Below are positions 22,345 through 35,024 of a stretch of DNA of 64,000 nt, piece by piece; position 1 is the first letter of the stretch, and the number at the start of each line of letters is the position of its first letter. The stretch is taken from positions 696,501 to 760,500 of the forward strand of contig JAMJFZ010001222.1 of NCBI GenBank assembly GCA_026225945.1, written 5' to 3'. The translations under genes and the position numbers were made by a program. The notes beneath the pieces are model-generated. The model was not told the origin of the DNA. It saw nothing but the letters and a program-made list of their open reading frames with translations, and did no database searches. Source of the DNA: Cricetomys ansorgei. Taxonomy: Eukaryota; Chordata; Mammalia; Rodentia; Nesomyidae.

Positions 22345-22515
22345 AGGAATAGCTGGGTGTAACAACGCACCCCTTTAGTCCCAGAGCTTGGGAGGCAGGC
22401 AGGCAGATCTCTGTGAGTTCGAGGCCGGCCTGGTCTATAGAGTGAGTTCCAGGACAGCCAGGGTTACATAGTGAGACCCTGTCTCAAGAAGCAAACAAAC
22501 AAAAACATAAAAAAA
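22345..22515 (+). repeat. B1 SINE
   Basis: GTGAGTTCGAGGCCGGCCTG and a tail after GACCCTGTCTCAAGAAGC mark an intact B1. Confidence 0.95.
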
Positions 22516-22519
22516 GAAA

Positions 22520-24490
22520 AGAAAAATAATAATGAACACAAATTCTAATAAAAATAATTCACTTAAAAATTAAGAAAAAAAATCTAAAGAGATCCCTAAA
22601 AGGCCAGGGTTATTCTTTGCGAAATTATCTATAATGGTTCACTCCTGAGAACTATCAAAACATCCCTCAAAATAGCCTTGATTTGGCATATTATTTCAAA
22701 CTAATAAGACGGACCATTTTGTGGTTTTAAGTAGACCTGCGTGCATGTGTGTGCGTGTAAGAGGGCGTGCAGGGTACTTCTCTACAGCGTTTGAGTGGCT
22801 TTTCATGTCAGATCCGATCTATAATGCTTTATAAATTGGATGGGTCTGGGAGAGTGGAAGTGATAGTCCTTGGGAAGAAAGAACTGAAACGTGGTTTTTA
22901 ACTTTCTTTTGGGTGCCATTTTGCACTGTTTGAATTTTTAAAATCAGAGACAAATATATAAAGAGAAAAATAAGCAACATATAAATGAGTCTCATTCTCT
23001 GGGAGCTTTTTCAGGTAGCTTCACTCTTTTTAAATAGCTTTTTATTTTTGTTTTGTTTTGTAGTGATGTTGCACCCTGAGCCACTGAATTCCACTGAGCA
23101 CTGATTTAATATCCCAAATAAAAGCGGTAAAAAGAAGTTGCTTTGACCAAGGCTGAGAACAGCACTTGTCTATTGGTGGAAACACAAGCACTCAGAGGAC
23201 AGTTTGACGAGGTGTCCACGTAGCAAAACACTGGCGGTGGTTTCCTTGCTGGGGCTGGTGAGCTACTCAGCCACAGGCTTTTAACCAGTTTTACAGTATC
23301 AGGCATGTATTTCTCCTGTGGAGCAAGCCTCAGATCCAATCAGAAACTCATTGGTTCCCCTCCAACAGGCACGTTCTGCTGCACTTGGGGCAGCTTAACT
23401 AGGTTAGACTGCAGTAGCTCGATTCACACCTGGGGCTCCCAGTGGCTTTTCGCCCTCACACCTGGTCAGAGAAGCTTCCCTTTGCAGTGAGCAATGGTTA
23501 ATGCAGTCTCTTAACTAGTTGAAGTGCTAAGAATTAGCAGCTATTGAGCCCTCAGTCCTAAGTGAGGCATCTATATCAGCCCCTTCAAGACCCAGGGAAC
23601 ATTCTAGAAGAGGGGACAGAAAGATTCTCAGTCACCACCTATAGAAAAGCAGACAAAGAGATAGCAAGAATATGCAAAAATAGATAGTATGAGCAAGATA
23701 TGAAATGCCACAACATCAAGGATGGGAGACATCAGCTCTGCTAGCAGAGTTGGGAGGGGCAGAAACAGGAAAATCAGGACAGGGCATCAGCACTAGGACT
23801 TTCCAGCCAGAAGAGCCCAGGTTGGTGACACAGGATTTCTTTCTATTAACTCCAGGAATGTGTTTCTGACCCCAGTGTAAGGAGCTCCCTCACTAGAGAG
23901 AACTTCAAACATTACAGTAAATTATGTTTCATCTTGCTCTGGGGCTCCATGCTGACCCATGTGACCCAGTGTCTTTCATATGCAACCTATAGACACCAAA
24001 TGCCCCAGCAGCTGTCAGGCTACCGGGGCTATACACGAGGTGACTTGTCATGATAAAGACTCACTTTGGTTCCTGTCCGAATCCAGCCACTCTCAAAGAT
24101 GGCCCCAGAGCTCAGGCTTCAGAGATATTTCCTCCCTGACATGGTCTCCCAACTCCGTCAGCCCCATTTCCTGGCTCTGAGTCTTCTCAAGTACTGATTA
24201 GATGATGCTTCACCCATTCCTCGTTTTTTCATGCACATATGTCTGTGCATTCTGGGAGCCAGAGCCTGTGCTCCACATATTGCTCTACCCTTCGGCATCT
24301 GGCTCAGTACCGTACCTGCAGTGTGCACCTGTCACCTGTGTGGTGGCAACCTGTTCACCACGGAGTTAATACCATCTCACCTGGAGTCAAAAGTGTATAT
24401 CTATGTTTTTAAAGGTTGGGTAAAATGTCTATTTGAATAGAAGTGTTTTCAGTAAAAAAGGACACTTTGAAAGATCAAGAAAACCTACAC
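22520..24490. other. Intronic DNA, nothing recognised
   Basis: About 2 kb free of clear young repeats. I saw no exon-like frame with family resemblance. Confidence 0.45.
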
Positions 24491-24492
24491 AT

Positions 24493-24585
24493 TGGGGTGG
24501 AGATGTAGCTCAGTGGAAGAATGCTTGTACAGAACGCACGAGGCCCTGGGTTGGATGCTCAGTGCTGCAAAAAGCAAAATTGAAT
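24493..24585 (+). repeat. ID SINE
   Basis: GGGGTGGAGATGTAGCTCAG and GAGGCCCTGGGTTGGATGCT preserve A- and B-box-like blocks of the tRNA-Ala/BC1-derived ID family. Confidence 0.88.
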
Positions 24586-24627
24586 TAACAAAAGTCTGAA
24601 GCACCCTCATGTGACAAGACTGGGGCG

Positions 24628-24725
24628 TGAAGACTGGAGAGATCTCAGCAGTGCAGAACACAAACCGCTTTCACGCATGCATGCCCTCCCCCACCCAGAA
24701 TTTAAAAAATAAATTTTTATTAAAA
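24628..24725 (+). repeat. B2 fragment, diverged
   Basis: GAAGACTGGAGAGATCTCAGC is a B2-like head; the body is short and ends in an A-rich tail. Confidence 0.5.
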
Positions 24726-25132
24726 AATAAGGAATGGGGCAATAATAAAGTCTGTTAGGTTGAAAAAAATGAATTCTTTTTATTAGAATTTAAATTTTCT
24801 TTAGTTCTTTTAATACATACTTTTCCCAATTCTGACATAAGCCAAAGCCGATACTTACTTCCATTCATTCCTAGCATTAAAAGTTTACTCTATGATATTG
24901 TTCTCCATATTTTATTTATAGGATAAATACATTTTATTCATAGGACAAATAAGATATTTATCCTGTAAATAAAACCAGGAGTCCTTAGAGACGACTGATT
25001 TCATATTTTGGAGCAAAGAAAGGTCAGGATGAACTTGAATATCTGTGAGTGCAGGGTCAAGGAAGGCTTTAAGGGCCTGAGGAGCGTCGCTGGAGGGCAA
25101 AGAAGAACGATGGAAGGATCTGCGCGCCGGCT

Positions 25133-25231
25133 GTAACAGCAGTAACAGCGGTAACGGCGGTAACAGCGGTAACAGCGGTAACGGCGGTAACGGCGGTAAG
25201 GGCGGTAACGGCGGTAACGGCGGTAACGTAG
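25133..25231. repeat. (GTAACGGCG)n 9-bp CpG-rich array
   Basis: Eleven 9-base units, with GTAACAGCG and GTAACGGCG variants, carry about fifteen CpGs in 100 bases. The CpG-rich flank (TGCGCGCCGG just upstream) is unusual for this AT-leaning intron. A minus-strand frame at 24912-25280 passes through it; I recognise no domain in that frame. Confidence 0.95.
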
Positions 25232-25234
25232 CAA

Positions 25235-27910
25235 CCAAAACACATTGTGTGCTGAGGCAAGAAGCCTTAGCGAAGCACACCCAGATACGACCGTAGTTAT
25301 TTTTAATATAATTGAAAGGTGGCTAGAATTAAAATACAATCTGTTTTAGCTGGTTTTACTAAATGCGGGTGAACTTGATGGCTTTTTGCTCCACTGGCTA
25401 AGTGCTAATGTGACCTTGTCTCTAGAGTCGAAATCGGGAAGGGTCAGTGTAATGCATTGTGAAGAAGCCATATCATCCTGGAAAGACAGGAATTGAACTC
25501 AGAGCAGAAGGAACTGGTCAGCACTGGTCCCCACATCGTAACCACGGAGAAAGAGGGCTCAACAGTGAAAGTGGTACACCTCCAGACAACTTAGAGAAAC
25601 CCGAGTGTGCAGACTTGTTGCTTGAAGCTGTAGGGCATGAAGCTTCTAGGCGTGCCTAGGAAGTAGAACCATGGCGCTTCGGGACCATGGTGCTTCCTTG
25701 CCACAGCAGCTTCCCGTTTGACTTTTGTACCACCACTGAATACTCATCATCTCAGACACAAAAGAGATTCCCTGAAGACACCTATGAAATGACATCACGT
25801 ACCTGTCGTAGGCAGGTCCTGAACGATGGGCCAAACGCACCTTGGAAGAGAGGCTCCTCTGGGAATGTTCTTTCTTGTGCTCCTTCAAAGGCCTGAGTCT
25901 GCCTCTCTCTAGCCACAGCTGGAGATGTGCCCACAAACAAGCTTATTCTGGGTCTTGGTAGAGGACTGACAGGGAGAAGGTCAGCGTTCCCCAGACTCAT
26001 GGGAAAGAAAAAGGAGCAGTGATGACCTTCAAGGAAATGTTGAAATTTACATAGTGGCATGGTAGTGTGCTTCAGATGGTGGGCAGGGGAAAGCGTACAC
26101 AAACGCACACACCTGGACCTGCAGGCTCCTCCCTGCTAAGCCAGAGTTTTGTCTTGGGGAAAAATCAGTTACCCACAGTTAGCCAGGGTCTGAAAATGTT
26201 CCTATAATGCAATGAGAAACTAAGATACTTTGAAAGAAAGATCACAGTCACATAACTTTATGGCAGTACGTCACCAGGCTGTATATTATTATTAGTTATT
26301 ATTGCTGCTTTCTTACCATGCTTGATTTATAAACTCAGCCTTGTCATAGCCACGTGTGTAAGAAAGGCCATTGTACGTATAGTACTACCTGAAGTTCAGA
26401 CATTCACTGAGATTCTTAGCGTTTACTCCTTGTGGATACGTGGAGGGGGGGGGTGACTGTGTAGACTTACAGATTCATAAAGTCTCTCTCAAACTGTTCT
26501 TATGATGGAGGCTACTGTCTCTTGCTGGGGTAAGGAAGGAAACTGGGGGTTCAGGGGATGGAAAGAGACTTTCTCTCCACATGGTTTCCTAACTTGGATG
26601 CTGTGTGTATTCAAGGAGTAATAAACAAACGTGGTCTAAAGGCACCAGTGCAGCTGTTGGCTGCCAGGGCCAGCTGCACTGGTGTGGGCGAGGTAGGTGG
26701 GGTAAGGTGCTCTGAACCCTGAAAAGATTGCAAATCACGGGACAACATGTGAGTGTTACACTCATGTGTCTTGTGTTCTCGGTATATGAATTCACACTAA
26801 CTAGGAAGCCTCTGATCCCAGTGAGTCAGCTGACCGGACCATGCCCATCTCTGTGGACGTGGAGGCACATGAAGCATATGAGAGGAACTGATGGCGATGA
26901 GCCCGGACTAGGTTCGCATAGACTCGACTCTGGACTGCTCTTCTGGGCTGAGCCCCTGGTCAGTACAAGTTCAGATTTCTGCATTGCCCATGGAGCAACG
27001 CTGACGGATGCAGCTGGTAAGGACAGTGAATATTTTAGACCTGCACCCGGGCTCCTGCATTAAGTGATTCAGGCTCATGTGGTAAAAGCAAGAGAAGCCC
27101 CGTGCTCCCAGGTTCTTTGACTCACAGAACAACACAGCGACAAAAGGGCACGATGACTCAGCAGGGAGCGGTGTGATGCGGCTGCACTGCTCTGCAGCTG
27201 TAGCTGAGGCCCAGAGCAAGCTGAGGCGGACGGCTTCAGCACCCGGAAGGTGTCTATGGACAGTTCCCAGGACACCTGGGGAAGGGAGTGGAACAGACAC
27301 TGGAGTAGTTCTTCACAAGCCTCTAGCCTTATACTTAGTGGAAGGAGGTTGGGAGAGTGTCACAGGACATTCTTCCAATAGGTTAGCTGCAGCAGGTATT
27401 CAAGGTCACTGGTGGTACCTTGCTGGTGCCTGTGCCCCTGCCTTTGGAAGCTGATCACTGAGTTGGGAGAATAGATACTCATGACACAGCAGCACAGTTC
27501 TGTTGGGAGACTACTGGGCCTCAGCAATGGGACTAAAGAATCCAGGACAGTCACGGCCTACAGCACACATTGCCACCAGCAACTCTCTACCTTACTCTTC
27601 CTGGGTGCTAACACCTAGTGCTGTCTGCACCCTGGCCCTGAAGGATATGGAAGTTGGAAACCCCAAGTCTGCAGCCCCTGGACTCCCACACCCCCTACTC
27701 TTACCTCACTCAGAGACTTACATGACCTGCTCACCATCTGAACCAAGGGCAGAACAGGGGCCCAAGGTTAGACCTGAGTCACAGCAGGTCCCAGAACCTG
27801 TAACTTGGGGCTCCCCTCACAGATTTGTGTAAGGATTTTATTTAACCTTCGCTCAGGTTTACACAACAGAGTTCAGTCTCGCTGTCCAGTGGGCATCAGT
27901 GTTCTCCTGA
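25235..27910. other. Intronic DNA, nothing recognised
   Basis: A G-run lies at 26443-26451. No clear SINE, LTR or exon was found; a decayed MIR-like patch may lie near 26200-26260. Confidence 0.4.
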
Positions 27911-27916
27911 CATAAG

Positions 27917-28245
27917 TGTTGTGGGAGTTTATTTTTAGTTACGTATAAAATGTTCTGTGCACTGTTGGGTAAAGGTCTGCCTACGTCTTGGCGTTTTGCA
28001 TTGTCTGCAGGTGTTGGGTTTCTGTGGGGGATGCTTGATTGCTGCTGATCTGCACGTGCTATCAGTAGAACACCTGGGGAGTTCTGAATCAATAAAAACA
28101 CCTGAGCTCAGGCGTTCCGGGTTCCACTGTTGAGTATGACACTGGCCATGACGGTGGTTCCATCTGCTGTTCTGGCAGAGTTTGCACATATGAATATGCC
28201 TCCACATTGCATCCTTGCTGGGCACCACAGCAGAATACAGCTACA
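27917..28245 (+). mobile_element. ERV LTR, family A copy 3 (solo)
   Basis: It runs from TGTTGTGGGAGTTTATTTTT to CAGCTACA. The signal CTGAATCAATAAAAACACCT and the block TTGCACATATGAATATGCCT match the sister copies. The flanking six bases (CATAAG and CACACG) do not match well as a target duplication. Confidence 0.78.
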
Positions 28246-28507
28246 CACACGAGTCCTTGCCCTCAGCTAGATGAGAAGAGACAGCTTCACAGACTCTCAG
28301 GGAACTGTCTTGCAGTTGGGGTGGGGGCTCCTTTCCTACAGCTATGCCTAGAAGTTGCTACTCCAACAGAGAATTTCTCGTCTTCATTCTTTCTTTATGC
28401 TGTAACTGAATTCTCTCTCTCAGCATCCATGTGCTATGCCTCTTATTTGTATTTTATTTGTATTTGTCTCTACTCCCTTGGAACACTTGAGCTCTGTGTC
28501 TTTGTTT

Positions 28508-28655
28508 GATTGATTTGGACTTTTGAGACAGGGTTTTGCTATGTATTCCTGGCTAGCCTAGCGTTTGCTATATAGACCAGGCCGCCTTTGAACTTTCTGT
28601 GATCCTTCTGCCTCTGTCTCCTGGGTCCTGGGGTTACAGGTATGTATATCTGGCT
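28508..28655 (-). repeat. B1 SINE, diverged
   Basis: TTTTGAGACAGGGTTTTGCT and GATCCTTCTGCCTCTGTCTC mark a reverse B1. Confidence 0.82.
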
Positions 28656-28863
28656 CCATTTCCATGGAGCTGAGTATCTACACATCTTAGGGAATTAACA
28701 AATGTTTGCCGAATCACTGAATGAGTGATCTGATGACCTGCCCCTCACCCGCACTGCTCTGCACTGAGGCAGCAGGCTCAGCCCAGGTCATTTGTTTATT
28801 ATCTGTTAGTGGTGGTCCTGGGCCCAGAACTCCACCTGAGGGGTCTTCCATAACCATTTTCTG

Positions 28864-29040
28864 GGGCCAGCTGTATGACTTACTGGGTAAAAGCACTGAC
28901 CACACGAGCCGGACAATCTGAGTTCTGCCCCAGGGACCTACACAAAGACGGAAGAAGAGAACCAACTCCACAGAGTAATCCTCCAGCCTCCACACATCTG
29001 ATGGCATGTGCATATACATTCATGCACAGTTTAAAAAAAA
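28864..29040 (+). repeat. B3/B2 SINE
   Basis: GGCCAGCTGTATGACTTACTG, AAAAGCACTGACCACACGAG and a TGCATATACATTCATGCAC end followed by A-rich tail fit B3. Confidence 0.75.
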
Positions 29041-29215
29041 ATAGCTGGGCGGTGGTGGTGCCTGCCTTTAATATCAGCACTTGGAAGAGTACAGAAGCAG
29101 GCAGATCTCTGTGAGTTCGAGGCCAACCTGGTCTACAGAGTGAGTTCCAGGACAGCCAGAGTGACAACAGAGAAACCCTGTCTTGAAAAAACAAACAAAA
29201 AAAAAAAAAAAAAAA
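29041..29215 (+). repeat. B1 SINE with long A-tail
   Basis: AGCTGGGCGGTGGTGGTGCC begins a full B1, directly after the B3; its A-tail has about 19 As. It is among the youngest-looking B1 copies here. Confidence 0.96.
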
Positions 29216-29219
29216 CCCA

Positions 29220-30085
29220 CTCCCAACAAGAAGACCACCCAAACAAGACCTAGTATCCTTGTGTTTCCAAAATAGGCTTGTCCAAATCCATCTACTTCAT
29301 CTCACCTGGTTGTCACATGATTCTGAGCCAAGCATTACTTACACCCATGGATTTAGAGGAGAGGAGTTGATGCCCAGACAGATATCAGGAGATCACCACC
29401 ACCTGTCAGTAGGCAGAGCCAGACCCACCCAGCCCCAGAGCTCTTTGCACAAGCCTCTAACCTCTCCTCTGGGGCAGCCCTGGATGGAACTCATCAGCAG
29501 TGTTCCCAACGTTGCTGCAGGTTGGGAACAAGAAGGAAGCCTGAGCCCTCTGGCCACAGCCTTTCATTTTTGAAAGCTGAACGGGTGGATAACCCAATAG
29601 TTATTGGGAGCTCCTGTGATTTAGTCATGTCTACAGGATCCAGAACTGATGCAGATTTTGTTAGTGATTGCTGAAGAACAGATACAAAGACACTCAGGAC
29701 ACAGCTGCCAGGACTTCTCCCTCACCGTGTCTCTGAACCTCTGCGCCTCCCAGGGCAGCTGCAGTGTTTCTCGTTTTCAGCAAGCCACCGTTTCCTGTTT
29801 TGGTCTCTATTTATACTTTATGTTTAGTTTTGAGAAAGTGCTGGTGGTTTGCTGTTTGGGTTGTTCTTTGTTCAATCTCTACAAAATAAGCTCTCTTTTC
29901 AAGGTGATGTGTGTGTATGGGGGGAGGGGAGAGACTGAGACTACAGAGTGAGATTCTTTTCAAATACTTTGCTGGGAGGATTAGTGAAAATGTCCCAAAT
30001 AAAACACCCAAATTCAAATAGTACCAGTCATAACTCCTCAAATCTGGGGACCTATTCAACAGTTTTCGGAGTATGTGTATTTCTC
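29220..30085. other. Intronic DNA, nothing recognised
   Basis: No recognised repeats or exons were seen. Confidence 0.4.
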
Positions 30086-30089
30086 AAGG

Positions 30090-30540
30090 ACAGGGATGGC
30101 TAACATTGGTTATCAGCTTGACACACCTGGGAAGAGGAACTTTATTCTTTATGATGGAAATACGCCCCATCAGATTGGCCTGTGGCCATGTCTGTGGAGC
30201 GTTTTCTTGATTGCTAATTGATGAAGGAGGGCCTGGCTCACGGTGGGTTGTGCCGTCCCAGGGCAGGTGGTCCTGGGTCTTTAAGAAAGCAGGCTGAGCA
30301 AGCCAGGGGAAGCAAGCCAGTAAGCAGCAGCACCGCTCCATGGCCTCTGCTTCAGTTCCTGCCACCAAGTTTCTGTCTGGAGTTCCTCTTTCCCTTCAGA
30401 CATCACTGAAGGGAAAAGGTGATACAAAACAAGACAAAACAAAAAACGGATACAAAAGTGTAAGCCAAAGAAGCCCTTCCCTCCCCAAGCTGCCTTTGGT
30501 CCTGGTGTTCATTACAGCAATAGGGGAGCTAGGATAGCCA
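30090..30540 (+). mobile_element. Rodent LTR-type interspersed repeat (MaLR-like)
   Basis: TTATCAGCTTGACACACCTG, AAGAAAGCAGGCTGAGCAAG and GCAGCACCGCTCCATGGCCT form a common rodent repeat. The end resembles MaLR ends, but I am unsure of the family. A-rich sequence interrupts it at 30418-30450. Confidence 0.6.
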
Positions 30541-30544
30541 GAGT

Positions 30545-33500
30545 AAGCACAAAACTCTCTGAGAAGGCAACCTTCCCCACACCCACAGTTCGTACATCTT
30601 TATTCTGAAGTTCAGAGATGTGTAACTATGATGTCTTCACGAGATACTCTTTGGAAAGCACCAAGGTGTCTCAGGCGATCAGCGACTCAGTGTTTGCCCG
30701 GGAAGACCTACCCCCTCAGGGCCCACATAAGCTGCACGTAGCGGTCGGCAGTAAACAAACAAGAACAGCGCCACAGCCGGCACAGTTGCCTCCCTGGCAG
30801 TCAGGAAAACCAAGAGTAGAAGTGGAGGCCACAGCAAGCGCAGTTATTCTGAAGCGGATTTTGACTCTCTGCTTGGTAGCTGAGCTCATCTTCCCCAGCA
30901 GACGATGATCTGCTTCTGTAACAACCAGGGAAGAGGCTGCCTCTGCTGGGGGCTCAGTGCAGCGGCAGATAGCTATCGAGCATTATCCCGAGCCGGCAAT
31001 CAGATACATCAGGATCCCCAGGTCTGTGCTGTCACGCAGGCTGTCAAGGTGCCCCCAGGACCCCACGGGAGCTCTACATAATAAGTAGGCCCCGTGGGAT
31101 ATGAATTGCTGTACTTCCCACATAAATAATTTATATCCTCTCTTTTTTTTTTTTTTCAAAGAATGGAGTCAGAAGGAACTGCACTTACTGAGCAGGCAAG
31201 ATCATTTCATTTTACTTTCCAAGAAAGAAGAGTGCACCGAGACAGTGGTGGGAACCACTACCAGCTCTGTTGCAGTGTGGCACCGTAGTGTCCTGTCTAC
31301 ACAGCACTGAATCTCCTGGGAGGAAAGCGGCTGAGATCCTTGCATCAGAAGGGACTCCACATGCTAGAGAGCTGAGCGGCCAGGAAGACAGGAAGGCGCT
31401 TGAGCGCCAGGCATCACCATAAGCCCTGTCTGAACATGTGTACTCATTACTCACTGGTACACCGTCCCCTGGTGCTTCACCAAGAAAAACCCAGACTCAT
31501 CAGGAATCGGGGACTGACACTGAGTCTGAGAAGAGAGCGGGTAAAGTGAGGAGCTGGAGGGAGGCATTCGGCAGAGCTCTCCCCAGTGTGCCTTCTTACA
31601 GGAAGGAGAAAGAAATGTACCGAGCTCACTTCTGATCACCAAGGGTCACAAAGGCTTCTGGCTGTCCTGACCAGGGCAGTTACAGCCTCCCCACACCAGG
31701 GACAGAGGCTGGGAGATTACTACCTCTCTGGCCAGTGCTCCCATACCCTCACACAAACTAGTGTCCCCCAACACCACCCTGGCAGGTGTTACAAGATCAA
31801 GAGCAAATTCTTAGCCCTTAAAGGGGAAGTGCTGGCCAGAAATACTATTCTCTTTCCCTGCTTATCTTTCTAACCATTCTACCATAATTTCTGACAATCT
31901 GGGTGTCAGGCACTGTGAAGATGTACTCAGACACCCAGAGAATGTTCCCCTGAGGAAAGCAGAGCACCCCCACACATCCAGTGAGTCCTACTGACACATT
32001 GCAGTGTGTAAACCACCCCATCACTAACACATAGCTTCTCCCAGATGGTGCTGAGCCTGGACCACACTCACAGATCACCTGAGAAGAAGCAGACGCTACA
32101 TGCTCATAGGGCACACAGGATAGTGGTCAGTAGCCAAAAGTGACAGTGTGTCTGTGGACCAGCCCTGCCACAGAGACTCTGCCAGGAGCCGCTCCTTCCC
32201 TCAGAGCGCCCTGCTGTAGAAAGACAGGAATCTACTCCCCTTGTCCTTGACATTGACTTTCCTCGCACTTCACGGCATTGGCTCTGTCCTTGGTGCACAG
32301 TCACACAGGGCTCAGCCCACGGCACAAACAAGGCAAAAAGCAGATGAGTAAGTGACACATATGCATGCTAATGTCATTCCACTTGTTTCTCACTTTGAGA
32401 CTTTAAGGCGAGTGTTATGAGATGCCCCAAGTCAAGCCTCTGCAGGTGGAGCCAAGAAGTCTCCTGTCCTGGGAGCCCTGAACGCAGCCTAAAACAAGGG
32501 GAGGATATGATTGCCACCACCTCGCGCATCATGCCCAGGTGACCTCCCCAGATCTGGCTGTGAGCAGGCCCTTGGCCAACGCAGACTGAAATGACACGGA
32601 AGAGAGGGAGGGGCCGTGGCAGTCACAGGCTCTCACTCTTGGTTGCCAAAGGGAAGGTCGATAAGGGGAAAACAAGGATCCTTTTGTTCAGCGTGTTTCC
32701 CCGGGTGGTGTAGGCGGCAAGCAGGGCGTCGGAGAAGCACGGGGTTGCCTTCCTCAAAGGCTTCCTGAGTCTGAGAAGCCCCAGTTCTTAGTTAGCTTTC
32801 AGTTTACCTTCTGCAAACCCTTGTTTATATGAATATCTATTGGACGGTTATGCATTCGCATGGCACTCAGGCTGTGAGGACACCAGGACAAGCGCTCACG
32901 CCTGCAGAAAGGCACACTCACAGGGAGGAGACTCAGTGTAGGAGCTGAGAGGGGCAGCCTTGCGGAGCAAAAGGAAACCTAGATGGGATTAGCCTGCTCC
33001 TTAAGCAGCCTGGGGAATTAGCAGTCATCCAGAAGGTTCTGGAACTCCTCAAGAGTGATTTTATTTCCATCCAGTAATGAATGTGGGGTGGGGGAATCTC
33101 AGACAAGAAGCAGCAGGACACAGGATGGTGTGGGAACCGAGATGTGGGGACCAGACCTGAGGGACAAGATGTGGGAAGAGACACTGATTCCAGCTCAGGT
33201 CTTGTGAACTCAGGTGAAATGAACTCTGGGTGCAGCAAGAGACTAGGAATAGGTCTGGGAATTTTCTGAGCAATCAGAAAAGGCAAAGAAAAGCTGGAAG
33301 AGGAGGCCCACATTTTATCCCAACTTCTAAAACAAGTTGGATCCCGAGTGTGATAATCGTTTCAGAGCTACCAACGGGCATGAGTACTTCTAGAAGGTGC
33401 CTTTGTTTATAATATGCCACTGACTGGAGAAGAACTAATTTCCCTCTAATTTAAGGTTTAACCTAACAAGGTTTACTGGAGAGGAAGGGCAGGGTACTTA

Positions 33501-33915
33501 GGTGGAGGTCAAAAGAGTTAAGTAACCTCAGGGAAAAGATCGGTGCAGTTTCCACAAAGCTTCCCAAGATTATTTCTGAAACAGACCATAAATAGCAAGG
33601 GATCGAGCAGGAGGCAATGGTGTTGGTAGCGCTCACACCAGTGAGCTGCTTCCAAGATGGGCGACAGCACAGATCAGCAGGTGGCCTCCGGTGGCCAGGT
33701 TCTGGTCTCCAGGTTAGCCATCCTCTTCCTGGAAACACGGGTGAAGGTTTGGAAGGCAGACGTGCCGAATGACCAGCTCGGGAGAGACAGCCAGTGCTGC
33801 AGATTACAGAGCTGGCACTCAAAATGTTTTAGACACGTAGACAAAATCCATCAAGGAAACTTTGAGACGTGGCAGCAAATTCAGGAAAGGTTTCCAGTGT
33901 GAAAAAGATTTAGTG
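30545..33915. other. Intronic DNA, no young repeats recognised
   Basis: This is one of the longest stretches without clear SINEs. A T-run lies at 31143-31156. Several short frames exist, none with family resemblance. Confidence 0.4.
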
Positions 33916-34142
33916 GGCCTGGAGAGAGGACTCAGTGGTTATGAACACTTGCTGTTCTTCTGGAGGACCCAGGTTCAATCCCCAGCACCACCATAGAAAC
34001 CACAACCACAGCTTCGGTTCCAGAGGGCTGGATTCCCTCTTCTGGCTTCGTCAGATAACAGCTGTGCGTGTGCTGCACAGACACGCATGCAGCCAAAACA
34101 CCAATACGCACAAAATAAAAATAAGTCTTTTTAAAAAGATTG
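33916..34142 (+). repeat. B2 SINE
   Basis: GGCCTGGAGAGAGGACTCAG, CTTCTGGAGGACCCAGGTTC and the tail CACAAAATAAAAATAAGTC make a full B2. Confidence 0.93.
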
Positions 34143-34144
34143 AA

Positions 34145-34650
34145 AAGTTCTAGTTAGGACAAACCTGGTTATGACCTAGACCATTTTATGAAGGAGCCTC
34201 TGGGACTAAGACCGCCCAGAGTTCAGCTCAAAAGAAACAGTAACACCATTGTCCACAGAACAGCTGGAGTCTACACCTGTCTGGGGACAGAATTAAAAAT
34301 AAATATTGACTCAAAGGGGGAGGGAAAGGCAAGGCATATGGAGCTCTTCTTGGTAGAACAGACAAAAATGAGGACATCTAGCCAAGGAAGAAATGACCCT
34401 GTGTGGCAGCACAGGGTGGATCTATGATACGAACAGTAACACAAGAGCCTGGCTCATCACTTTGCACCAAAAATTTAGATGAGAGAGAGAGAAGCAAGCA
34501 AAAGAGAGGCCATCAGGTCTGCTTATCTGCAGTCGGGGGTGGGGGTGCACATTGGTTTTGACAGTTTTAATCAAAACCGTATTTAAGGTTGCAATCCAAA
34601 ACACTGTATATTTCTTTATGGAATTAAATTTTTATTATTGAATCAAAGCA
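34145..34650. other. Intronic DNA, nothing recognised
   Basis: Nothing was assigned here. Confidence 0.4.
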
Positions 34651-34654
34651 ACAA

Positions 34655-34862
34655 AGAAAAACTATTTGAGACAGGTCTCAAGTAGCCCAGGCTGGCCTCA
34701 AACTTGCAGAGGATGACCTTGAACTTCTCATCCTCCGGCCGCCATCCGAATGCTGGGCTATAAGCAAGCACCACCGTGCTTGGTTTCTCAGTGCTGGATA
34801 AAGTCGGGCGTGTGAGACACTCTACCAACTGAGCTACATTTCTGGCCTGATAAATGCCATGA
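34655..34862 (-). repeat. B4 SINE (ID + B1 fusion)
   Basis: Read on the minus strand, an ID-like head (reverse of ACACTCTACCAACTGAGCTA) is followed by a B1-like body (reverse of GAGACAGGTCTCAAGTAGCC). That fused order defines B4. Confidence 0.75.
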
Positions 34863-34892
34863 CATTTTAATCCACAAATAAATGACTTTAAA

Positions 34893-35020
34893 TTGAAGTT
34901 GGGCATGGTGACACCTACATATAACTCCAACACTCCAGAGGCTGAGGCAGGGTAATCAAGAGGCCAAGGCTAGCCTGGGCTACACAGCGAGAGCCTCTCA
35001 AAACATATTTAAAATAAAAG
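34893..35020 (+). repeat. B1-type SINE (PB1-like), old
   Basis: GGGCATGGTGACACCTACAT and GGCTAGCCTGGGCTACACAG mark a diverged B1 of the older monomer class. Confidence 0.7.
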
Positions 35021-35024
35021 TATC

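Noticed and set aside
24493..24585. tRNA-like sequence with A and B boxes
   Set aside because: It is an ID SINE, derived from tRNA-Ala; it does not fold as a full tRNA by eye.
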